Assembly (NCBI GenBank): GCA_947455805.1
Contig: CANGSN010000180.1
Coordinates: 1 to 6,590, forward strand
Direction: 5' to 3'
DNA: 6,590 nucleotides
From: Planctomycetota bacterium
GTDB taxonomy: Bacteria; Planctomycetota; UBA1135; UBA2386
Shown here: piece by piece, positions 1 through 6,235 of the stretch
Position numbering within the stretch: the stretch's first letter is position 1
Layout: every line of letters begins with the position of its first letter
Program-made: the position numbers and the translations under genes
The notes under the pieces: model-generated
The model's input: only the letters and a program-made list of their open reading frames with translations
Told to the model about the DNA's origin: nothing
Databases searched by the model: none

Positions 1-1
1 C

Positions 2-964
2 CGCTGCAAGGCGTGTCTGCACACGTTCTCGGAGTCGACGTTCCGGCTCGACTGCGGCGACCGGCGGCCCGAGGTCAACCCGAAGCTGTTCGAGGCGTTG
101 ACCAGCGGCATCGGCTACCGGCAGTCGGCGCGCAACCAGGGCATGGGCGTGTCGGCGATCCAACGCAAGGCGCGCAAGCTCGAGCGCCACGCCGGCTTCC
201 TGCATGCGAACCTGAGCCCGCGCCTGCCTGCGGGCCGCACCTACCAGCTCGACGAGGAAGAGACCTACGAACACGCATCGATCCGCACGCTGACGATGCC
301 GGTGTTGATCGAGCGCGAGCACTGGTTCGTGGTTGCCACCGCGGTCGGCACGTCGCGCCGCCTCGCAGCGAAGGGCTCGAAGCGCCGCGCCTGGCAGGAC
401 CGCGAGGAACTCGCCAACGGGCCGCGGGCCGACGAGAGCCGCAAGTGCGTGACCGAGGTGATGAAGGCGCTCGACGAACGGCTGGAGGGTGGCGAGCTGG
501 TGTTGGAGACCGACCAGAAGGGCAGCTACGCGACGATCGGCAAGGAGGTGTTCGGCAAGCGCGTCGTGCACCTGACGACGTCGAGCCGGCTGCCGCGCAC
601 GACCTTCAATCCACTGTTCCCGATCAACACGACGCTGGCGATGACCCGCGACAACCTCGGTCGTCTGCGGCGGCAGTCGTGGCTGGTCACGAAGAAGGGC
701 GAGTGCCTGCGCGGCCACATGAACCTGTTCCTCGTCTACCGCAACTACCTGCGCAAGCGCTTCAACCGCGACAAGGAGGTGCACAGCCCCGGCGTGCGCC
801 TCGGGCTGCTCGAGCGCAACCTGACGGTCGCCGAGACCCTCGGCTGGCGGCAGGACTGGGGCCCGCGCAGCATCCATCCGCAGAGCCCCGACGCGACTCG
901 CTTCATCGCCGCGCCGGTCGTGAAGACGCCGGCGGACGGTGTGCCGATGGCGATCAGCGGGTGA
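2..964 (+). CDS. IS1-like DDE transposase-family protein, N-terminus beyond left edge
   Basis: The reading frame is open from base 2 to the TGA at 962-964, giving 320 residues, and it clearly began before the window. A TTG at base 98 could be mistaken for a start, but the 32 codons before it already encode conserved-looking sequence. Visible residues 2-5 form CKAC, probably the second half of a zinc-binding pair, followed by FSESTFRLDCGDRRP. Residues about 30-63 look like a helix-turn-helix (RQSARNQGMGVSAIQRKARKL). The rest resembles the DDE core of a large IS1-related family that I recognise by motifs: QLDEEETYEH (82-91, candidate catalytic D84), LETDQKGSY (168-176, candidate D171), NPLFPINTTLAMTRDNLGRL (203-222) and a following RRQSW. 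The third acidic residue is uncertain, with D217 a candidate. Such proteins normally catalyse DNA strand transfer. This copy may be an active element or a resident, diverged gene; no terminal inverted repeat is identifiable from one end. The family call is moderately confident and activity is unknown. Confidence 0.65.
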   Translation, partial: RCKACLHTFSESTFRLDCGDRRPEVNPKLFEALTSGIGYRQSARNQGMGVSAIQRKARKLERHAGFLHANLSPRLPAGRTYQLDEEETYEHASIRTLTMPVLIEREHWFVVATAVGTSRRLAAKGSKRRAWQDREELANGPRADESRKCVTEVMKALDERLEGGELVLETDQKGSYATIGKEVFGKRVVHLTTSSRLPRTTFNPLFPINTTLAMTRDNLGRLRRQSWLVTKKGECLRGHMNLFLVYRNYLRKRFNRDKEVHSPGVRLGLLERNLTVAETLGWRQDWGPRSIHPQSPDATRFIAAPVVKTPADGVPMAISG

Positions 965-1034
965 CGTTCGGCCGCATCAGGGTCGCGGAACTTCCGGGAA
1001 CGACCGCAGCACCAACAACCAAGGGATCAGTTTC

Positions 1035-2255
1035 TCAGCGGGCCCGGACCTTCACCGTCTCGCCGACGGTGGTCAGCATCGAGCGCAGCGTGTCGTAGTC
1101 CGGGTGGCGCATGCGCACGTAGGCGTTCGCCATGTAACCGCCTTCCACACCCTGCGTTGGCGTTCCGGGCGTCGGCAGGTGGCTGTCGAGGATCCACTCG
1201 CCGAAGCGCTTCTGGATCTGGTCGAAGCCTTCGTAGTGCGCGATCACGCCGTCGCGGTCGGGGCGCAGCGCGATCATGCCGGCCGAGTACTTGCGCGACG
1301 TCTTGAACGGCACCTTCTCGTGCACGATCGCGTGCGCCCAGGCGGCGTAGAGGTCGATGTCGTTGGCGGCGCTGTAGAGGTCCCAGACGCCCACACCCGG
1401 CGGGCGGCAGCCGATCTCGGAGAACTTCAGGCCCTTCTGGCCAGCGAACCACTCCATGTGCGTCGGCGAGGTCCAGATGCCGAGCGCTTCGATGACCTTC
1501 TGGCCGAGCTGGCGCAGTTCCTGGTAGCTGTCGGTCTCGATGCGGTTGCTGCAGACGATCTGCGGCGAGATCCAGCGCGTGCGCATCGCCTCGAGCACGT
1601 TCGGGTAGTAGTGGCAGGCGAAGTCGAGCACCGGCTTCCCGCACACCGACAGCGTGTCGTAGAAGCCTTCGTGGCCTTCGAGGAACTCCTCGATCGCCAC
1701 CGTGCGCCCGCTCGGCACGCGCAGCGTCTCGCAGGCCGCACGCAGCTCATCGTCGTTGGTGACCTTGGTCGTGCCCGAGGCGCCAGCACCATCGAGCGGC
1801 TTCAAGATGAGCGGGTAGCCGGTGGTCTTGGCGAACGCTTCGGCGTCGGCGAGCGACGTCACGCGCGCCGAGGCGGCGCACGGCAGGCCGGCCTTGCGCA
1901 CCGCGTCCTTCATCGCCGGCTTGTCGCGGCACAGCCACGCGGTGCGCGACGTGGTGCCGTAGATCTTCAGCTGCTCGCGCACGTTGGCGGCGGCCATGAC
2001 GTGGGCTTCGACGGTGGCCTCGAGGCGGTCGACGCGGGCGCGCATCGACAGGCGCTTCACCGCCTCGGCCATCGCGTGCTCGTCGACGACCGAGCGCACG
2101 CGCTCGAACTGGAACAGGCCTTCGCGCAGCTCGCTCGGCAGCGCTTCGGCGGGACGTTCACTGATCGCGGAGACGCGGGCGCCGGTGCTCAGCAGGCCGC
2201 GCAGGAACTCGCGCTGGTTCTTCGGGAAGGCCGGTTCGACGAGGACGACGTGCAT
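1035..2255 (-). CDS. ATP-grasp domain ligase, substrate unknown
   Basis: This encodes 406 residues starting at MHVVLVEPAF. The frame extends 16 codons further upstream to a GTG, but the ATG at 2253-2255 is preferred because it opens directly on a beta-strand and matches the start of the similar protein at 6236. The N-terminal ~100 residues look like a pre-ATP-grasp Rossmann-type domain. The ATP-grasp fold follows: CRDKPAM (109-115), GYPLILKPLDGAGASGT (146-162) with presumed ATP-binding K152 and a glycine-rich loop, VAIEEFLEG (187-195) with E189/E190 near the adenine pocket, and HMEWF (266-270) then FSEIGCRPPG (278-287), supplying presumed Mg-binding E268 and E280 and R284. Family members use ATP to form an acyl-phosphate and join a carboxylate to an amine or other nucleophile. 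The asparagine common in the last motif (E-x-N-x-R) is a glycine here. No hydrophobic segment is present, so the protein is probably cytoplasmic. It lies 199 bases downstream of glgA on the same strand, too far for obvious translational coupling. No clear ribosome binding site precedes it. The fold is secure and the substrate unknown. Confidence 0.88.
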   Translation of the reverse strand: MHVVLVEPAFPKNQREFLRGLLSTGARVSAISERPAEALPSELREGLFQFERVRSVVDEHAMAEAVKRLSMRARVDRLEATVEAHVMAAANVREQLKIYGTTSRTAWLCRDKPAMKDAVRKAGLPCAASARVTSLADAEAFAKTTGYPLILKPLDGAGASGTTKVTNDDELRAACETLRVPSGRTVAIEEFLEGHEGFYDTLSVCGKPVLDFACHYYPNVLEAMRTRWISPQIVCSNRIETDSYQELRQLGQKVIEALGIWTSPTHMEWFAGQKGLKFSEIGCRPPGVGVWDLYSAANDIDLYAAWAHAIVHEKVPFKTSRKYSAGMIALRPDRDGVIAHYEGFDQIQKRFGEWILDSHLPTPGTPTQGVEGGYMANAYVRMRHPDYDTLRSMLTTVGETVKVRAR

Positions 2256-2320
2256 CGCCGCATGATGCCGGGGAACTCGCCGCGGTCGAAGGGTTCGCCG
2301 CACTTCCTGGCTGCGCCGAA

Positions 2321-2337
2321 GGGCCCGGGGTGGGCCC
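2321..2337 (-). other. Short GC hairpin in the glgA to ATP-grasp gap
   Basis: Two copies of the self-complementary hexamer GGGCCC (2321-2326 and 2332-2337) flank a 5-base spacer, so RNA from either strand could form a 6-bp stem. It lies in the 199-base gap (2256-2454) between glgA and the ATP-grasp gene, about 118 bases past the glgA stop. No T-tract follows on either strand. It may be a weak terminator for glgA or a chance GC structure. The rest of this gap shows no gene; it also holds a CTAG at 2376-2379. Confidence 0.25.
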
Positions 2338-2454
2338 CGTGGCTGCCGAGCAGGCGACGCCGCCGGGCCGACGGTCTAGCACTCGCGGCGGATGGCTCTC
2401 GCGTGGCGCCGTCCGGGCAATCGCCGAGGCGGGTCGCCCTCGTGGGGAGCCGAC

Positions 2455-3927
2455 TCAGCCGAGCAACGAGCGGTACAGCGCCACGTATTCCGGACCCTGC
2501 TTGTCCCACGAGAAGTCGCGCTGCATGCCGTTCTTGACCAGCTGCTGCCAGCCGCGCTGGTCGCGCCAGTTGCGCAGCGCCCAGTCGATGGTGCCGGCGA
2601 GCGCGTGGCTGCTGTAGTCGTCGAACAGGAAGCCGGTGCCGGTGCGCGTGTTCGGGTCCCAGGCTTCGACCGTGTCGGCGAGCCCGCCGGTGCGGCGCAC
2701 GATCGGCGGCGTGCCGTAGCGCAGGCTGTACATCTGGTTCAGCCCGCACGGCTCGAAGCGGCTCGGCATCAGGAACACGTCGCTGCCGGCCTCGATCCAG
2801 TGCGCCAGGTCCTCCTGGAAGCCGCGGTAGACCGCGACCTTGTTCGGCCAGGTGTCGCGCAGCCACTGGAAGTATTGCTCGTGCTTGTCCTCGCCGCTGC
2901 CGAGCACGATCAGGCGCATGTCCTCGCGTTGGAGGAAGATCGGGATCGAGTCGGCGAACAGCTCGAAGCCCTTCTGCGCGGTCAGCCGCGAGACGACGCC
3001 GAACACCGGCGCGCGCGGGTCGTGCGGCAGCTGGAAGCGCTGCAGCATCGCCGCCTTCATCTTCGCCTTGCCGGACAGGTCCTGGGCCGAGAAGTGGTGG
3101 GGGATGCGCGGATCGTTCTGCGGGTTCCACTCGCCGTAGTCGACGCCGTTGACGATGCCGACCAGGTCGTGGCTGCGCGAACGCAGCAGCTCCTGCATGC
3201 CCATGCCGAACTCGTCGGTCTGGATCTCGCGCGCGTAGGTGCGCGACACCGTGGAGAGCTTGGTCGCGTGCAGCACGCCGGTCTTCAGGAACGACAGGTT
3301 GCCGTCGCGCAGGTCGCCGTGGTGCACGTGCGCGCGCTGGTCGCCGAGGCCGAGCGTGTCGAGCGTCGTCTCCTTGAAGAATCCCTGGTAGCCGATGTTG
3401 TGGATCGACAGCAGCGTCTTGGTGCCGGCGAACAGCTTGTCCCAGGCGTAGGTCGTGCGCAGGTAGAGCGGCAGCAGGCCGGTGTGCCAGTCGTTGCAGT
3501 GGATGACGTCCGGCGCCCACTGCAGCCGCTGGCAGGTCTCGAGCACCGCGCGCGACAGGAAGCCGAAGCGCAGCGCCTCGTCGCCGTCCTCGGTGTAGAT
3601 GCCGTCGCGGTCGTAGAGCTCGTTGCAGTCGACGAAGTAGACCGGCACGTCGCTCTGCGGCAGCGGGGCGGTGACGATCGAGAAGCGGATCGTGCGGCTC
3701 GGGAAGCGCACGTCGATGTTCTGCGCGCCCGGCAGGGGCTTGGTGGCGAGCTTGCTCTTCTTGATGCGCTGGTAGAGCGGCAGGAACAGGCGCACGTCGT
3801 GGCCGGGGCCTTCCGGCGCCTTCTTGCCGAGCCAGCGGCCGAGTCCGAGCAGCACGTCGGCGAGGCCGCCGGTCTTGGCGAACGGAGCGACTTCGGACGC
3901 AGCGAGAGCGAGGCGCAGCGGACGCAT
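2455..3927 (-). CDS. glgA: Glycogen synthase (starch synthase type, GT5)
   Basis: GlgA transfers glucose from ADP-glucose (or UDP-glucose in some bacteria) to the non-reducing end of an alpha-1,4-glucan in the cytoplasm. The 490 residues match the usual length of bacterial GlgA (about 470-490). Diagnostic motifs run in order: KTGGLADV at 18-25 (the KxGGLxDV sugar-nucleotide loop, K18), HCNDWHT at 143-149, SIHNIGYQG at 174-182, NGVDYGEWNP at 260-269, VSRLTAQKG at 312-320 (R314 and K319, the conserved phosphate-binding pair), SRFEPCGLNQMYSLRYGT at 389-406 (E392 in the catalytic EPCGLNQ motif) and RRTGGLADTV at 411-420. All key residues are intact. The frame is open 100 codons further upstream, but that extension is arginine- and proline-rich and lies in the divergent intergenic region. 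The ATG at 3925-3927 puts the first motif at the normal place. No strong Shine-Dalgarno is visible. glgB, glgC and glgP are not in the window. The gene is divergent from the secreted protein at 4145. Confidence 0.96.
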   Translation of the reverse strand: MRPLRLALAASEVAPFAKTGGLADVLLGLGRWLGKKAPEGPGHDVRLFLPLYQRIKKSKLATKPLPGAQNIDVRFPSRTIRFSIVTAPLPQSDVPVYFVDCNELYDRDGIYTEDGDEALRFGFLSRAVLETCQRLQWAPDVIHCNDWHTGLLPLYLRTTYAWDKLFAGTKTLLSIHNIGYQGFFKETTLDTLGLGDQRAHVHHGDLRDGNLSFLKTGVLHATKLSTVSRTYAREIQTDEFGMGMQELLRSRSHDLVGIVNGVDYGEWNPQNDPRIPHHFSAQDLSGKAKMKAAMLQRFQLPHDPRAPVFGVVSRLTAQKGFELFADSIPIFLQREDMRLIVLGSGEDKHEQYFQWLRDTWPNKVAVYRGFQEDLAHWIEAGSDVFLMPSRFEPCGLNQMYSLRYGTPPIVRRTGGLADTVEAWDPNTRTGTGFLFDDYSSHALAGTIDWALRNWRDQRGWQQLVKNGMQRDFSWDKQGPEYVALYRSLLG

Positions 3928-4055
3928 GGTCCAAGGATGTTGGCAGACCGGACGGGCCGGTGCGAGAGGGAAGGTGTGCGGTCGCCGGCTCGGCCGCGAA
4001 AGGAATGGGACAAGAAGACCCGGGCGTCGGCCCTGGCCAGATCGCGAAACCCACC

Positions 4056-4061
4056 TAGCTT
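4056..4061 (+). promoter_or_regulatory. Candidate -10 element before the secreted-protein gene
   Basis: TAGCTT fits TAnnnT and lies in the 217-base divergent region between glgA (start 3927, minus) and the secreted protein (start 4145, plus). It would leave a leader of roughly 75-80 bases. The sequence at the expected -35 position (CTGGCC, 4033-4038) is a poor match. TTGACG at 4060-4065 resembles a -35 box, but no -10 sits 16-18 bases after it. I see no equally good element for glgA in this region. Weak evidence. Confidence 0.22.
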
Positions 4062-4144
4062 GACGCGTTCCTCGCGGGTGCCGGGATCGGGTGCGTGGGC
4101 CCCGGCCGGTGCCTGCGCCTGTCCATCCAGCCAGGTCTCGCATC

Positions 4145-6112
4145 ATGACTCGCCGGATCCCGTCCCTCGCGTTCGTCGTCGCTGCCGCGTTCGCCAGCGC
4201 TCTCTCCGCCCAGCAGGTCCTCGTCACCTACGACGCGACCTCCGATCGGTTGATCGCCTTCAGCCCCGTCGACGGCAGCGTCGTCGACACCAACTACTTC
4301 CCGGTTCCGGCCACCGTGCAGGTGTCGGCGATCGACGTGCTCGGTGACCTGTGGGTCAGCGAGCAGACCGGCGATCGCATCGTCCGCTACGACGCCTGCG
4401 GCAACGTGCTCGGCACCATGGGCCCGACGTTGGCGGGCGGTGGCCTGGACAACATCCGCGGCATGGCCTTCGTCAACGGCCTCGTCTACGTGACCAACGA
4501 CGGGACCAACAACGGCGCCACCGCCGACTCGCTGGTCGTGTTCGACCCGGCTGGCAACTACGTCAACACCCTCGCGCTGTCGAACTCGCCGTCGCCGTTC
4601 TCGGTGATGGCATGGCAGGGTGACCTGCTGGTCGCGTCGTTCGCCGCCGGCAACGACGTGCACCGCTACACGACCAACGGCATCTCGGTCGGTCTCTTCC
4701 ACGACTCGACCGCGGTCAACCTCGCGCACACGATCTCGCAGGCCTCGGACGGCAACGTCTGGTGCTCGACCTTCACCAGCAACACGCTGGTCAAGCTCGA
4801 CGCGAACACGGGCGCGATCCTGACCACGCTGCCCGCCAGCGGCAATCCGCGTGGCATCTACGAGCTCGCGAACGGCAACCTGCTGTGGACCAACAGCAAC
4901 GGCGCCAACGTCTACGACACCGTCGCCCTGACGACGTCCGTGGTGTTCGCCGGCTCGTGCTACCAGGTGAACCCGTTCACGCACGTGAAGGCCTGCCACA
5001 AGAACTACGGTGCCGGCTGCCACTCGGGCGTGCTCGATCGCTCGAACCGGATGCAGTTGTTCCCGGACATCGCCTCGGCCAAGGCCGCGTTGGATGGCAA
5101 CGCGATGACCTTCGCACCGACCGCCAACGGCTACGTCGCCTCGTGGGCGACCGGCGTCGCGGCGTCGCTCTACGTCACGCCGACGCCGAGTGCGGTGATC
5201 ATCGCCAACGCCGACTCGACCACGACGACGATCACGCCGTCGGTCGCGATCCCGGTGCCCGGTGGCACCGCCGCCTCGTGGACCGTCTCGTCGAACGGCG
5301 TGCTGACCGCTGCCGCGACCGGCAACCAGACGACGTCGGGCCTGCCGTCGCTGACGTCGACGGCGTCGGCGACCGGGCTCGCGTTCTACACGTGGGCGAA
5401 CCACAACCCGGCCGAGGCCAGCAGCGGCAAGGTGAAGTGGGAGGAGATCGGCAACACGCTCTACGTCACCTTCGAGGGCGTGGAGTTCAGCGGCGGCACG
5501 CCGACGCTGGCGCCGAGCACGTTCCAGTGGCAGATCGACACGACCACCGGCGCCGTCACCATGCTGTGGGTGTCGATGTCCCCCAGCAACTCGACGAGCG
5601 ACCTGCTGGTCGGCTGCACGCTGGCCGGCGCCGGCCCGACGCCGGTGTCGCAGACGCTGTCGGCGGTCGCCGCTACGGTGCTGCAACCCGATGTGACCCT
5701 GGTCCCGGTGCAGCTGTCGGCGTCGCCGGCGCCCGTCATCAACCCGAGCACGCTGGTGACCTACTCGCTGACCAACGTGCCCGAGTTCGTGCCGGGCTCC
5801 GGCATCCACATCGCGACGATGTTCCTGAGCCTGAACCAGCTGCCGGGCGGCCTCGACCTCGCGGGCCTGCTGACGACGGTGCCGGGCTGCCGCGCCTACC
5901 TCGGTTCGCTCGACGTCGACCTCGGCGGTGCCGTCAGCGCGTCGTCGACGATCACCTGGGCGCTGCCGTTCGCGAACACGGTCTTCTTCGCCGGCAGCAA
6001 GCTGTCGGCGCAGGGGGTCGCGCTGTTCGATCCGGCGTTCCCGCTGCTGAACGGTGAGAGCGGCGGCTTCCTGCTGAGCAATGGTGTGCTGAGCACGACG
6101 TTCCCCCAGTGA
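4145..6112 (+). CDS. Secreted protein: six-bladed beta-propeller plus C-terminal beta-rich modules
   Basis: This encodes 655 residues. The frame is open 18 codons further upstream, but the ATG at 4145 begins an evident signal peptide (MTRRIPSLAFVVAAAFASA, likely cut after ALSA before Q23), so the protein should be exported. No lipobox or transmembrane anchor is seen. Residues about 25-270 show six repeated units of the NHL/SMP-30-like propeller type, with alternating short strands and patterns such as DLWVSEQTGDRIVRYD (68-83), SLVVFDPAGNYV (129-140), DVHRYTTNGISVG (171-183) and TLVKLDANTGAIL (214-226). Residues about 284-520 form a second module: GAGCH, then FPDIASAKAALDGNAMTF, then a segment with ASWTVSSNGVL (377-387), KWEEIGNTLYVTFEGV (431-446) and STFQWQIDTTTGAV (458-471). 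This recalls nidogen-like or lectin-like beta-sandwiches. The final ~135 residues (LSASPAPVINPSTLVTYSLTN onward, with GCRAYLG at 581-587) resemble a C-terminal module repeated across secreted proteins of some Planctomycetota. The function is unknown; binding or surface display is an inference. No enzyme motif is recognised. Confidence 0.87.
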   Translation: MTRRIPSLAFVVAAAFASALSAQQVLVTYDATSDRLIAFSPVDGSVVDTNYFPVPATVQVSAIDVLGDLWVSEQTGDRIVRYDACGNVLGTMGPTLAGGGLDNIRGMAFVNGLVYVTNDGTNNGATADSLVVFDPAGNYVNTLALSNSPSPFSVMAWQGDLLVASFAAGNDVHRYTTNGISVGLFHDSTAVNLAHTISQASDGNVWCSTFTSNTLVKLDANTGAILTTLPASGNPRGIYELANGNLLWTNSNGANVYDTVALTTSVVFAGSCYQVNPFTHVKACHKNYGAGCHSGVLDRSNRMQLFPDIASAKAALDGNAMTFAPTANGYVASWATGVAASLYVTPTPSAVIIANADSTTTTITPSVAIPVPGGTAASWTVSSNGVLTAAATGNQTTSGLPSLTSTASATGLAFYTWANHNPAEASSGKVKWEEIGNTLYVTFEGVEFSGGTPTLAPSTFQWQIDTTTGAVTMLWVSMSPSNSTSDLLVGCTLAGAGPTPVSQTLSAVAATVLQPDVTLVPVQLSASPAPVINPSTLVTYSLTNVPEFVPGSGIHIATMFLSLNQLPGGLDLAGLLTTVPGCRAYLGSLDVDLGGAVSASSTITWALPFANTVFFAGSKLSAQGVALFDPAFPLLNGESGGFLLSNGVLSTTFPQ

Positions 6113-6123
6113 GCCCGTCGCGG

Positions 6124-6178
6124 CGCCGGGCCCGCGTTCCCGCCGGGAGCCGTGGCCACCGCGGGCCGAGGCCCGGCG
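6124..6178 (+). terminator. Nested GC-rich inverted repeats after the secreted-protein gene
   Basis: Eleven bases after the stop codon at 6112 begins a dense set of inverted repeats. CGCCGGGCC (6124-6132) is complementary to GGCCCGGCG (6170-6178), a 9-bp stem. The overlapping GGCCCGCG (6129-6136) is complementary to CGCGGGCC (6160-6167), an 8-bp stem. Inside lie TCCC-GCC-GGGA (6138-6148) and the palindrome GTGGCCAC (6152-6159). The two outer stems share bases 6129-6132, so they cannot both form fully. There is no T-tract, so this is not a classical intrinsic terminator. It could end transcription in another way, protect the 3' end, or only reflect high GC. Confidence 0.4.
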
Positions 6179-6219
6179 ACGAAGCCGTTCGCACCATGGC
6201 AGCGCACGCGGAGCACCGC

Positions 6220-6225
6220 TAGCCT
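6220..6225 (+). promoter_or_regulatory. Candidate -10 element before the second ATP-grasp gene
   Basis: TAGCCT fits the TAnnnT form of a sigma-70-type -10 box and stands out in GC-rich surroundings. It ends 10 bases before the ATG at 6236, so transcription could begin at or just before the start codon. No recognisable -35 hexamer is present at 16-18 bases upstream (TGGCAG at 17). The call is an inference from position and composition only. Confidence 0.35.
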
Positions 6226-6235
6226 GCGCCGTCGC

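Noticed and set aside
965..1034. Possible bidirectional terminator between the convergent genes
   Set aside because: There are only tiny palindromes (CGGAA-C-TTCCG at 986-996) and a 5-bp pairing (965-969 with 998-1002) with a long loop. No T-tract and no stable hairpin could be supported.
13..1098. 361-residue plus-strand open frame overlapping the transposase-like gene
   Set aside because: It is an Arg/Ala/Pro-rich shadow in another frame; the frame starting at base 2 carries the zinc-finger, helix-turn-helix and DDE-like motifs.
939..2537. 532-residue plus-strand open frame antisense to the ATP-grasp gene
   Set aside because: It is low-complexity (Arg, Ala, Val, His), antisense to a gene with clear ATP-grasp motifs, and has no recognisable domain.
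3947..3961. 5-bp hairpin (ACCGG/CCGGT) upstream of glgA, considered as an operator or leader structure
   Set aside because: The stem is too short and common in GC-rich DNA, with no second copy nearby to suggest a binding site.
2189..4054. 621-residue minus-strand open frame in another frame of glgA
   Set aside because: It is the same strand as glgA but shifted, with Arg/Pro/Ala-rich sequence and no domain. The GlgA frame explains the region.
2392..4347. 651-residue plus-strand open frame antisense to glgA
   Set aside because: It is antisense to an unmistakable GlgA with all catalytic motifs; its own product is Arg/Ala/Val-rich and featureless and also spans the divergent intergenic region.
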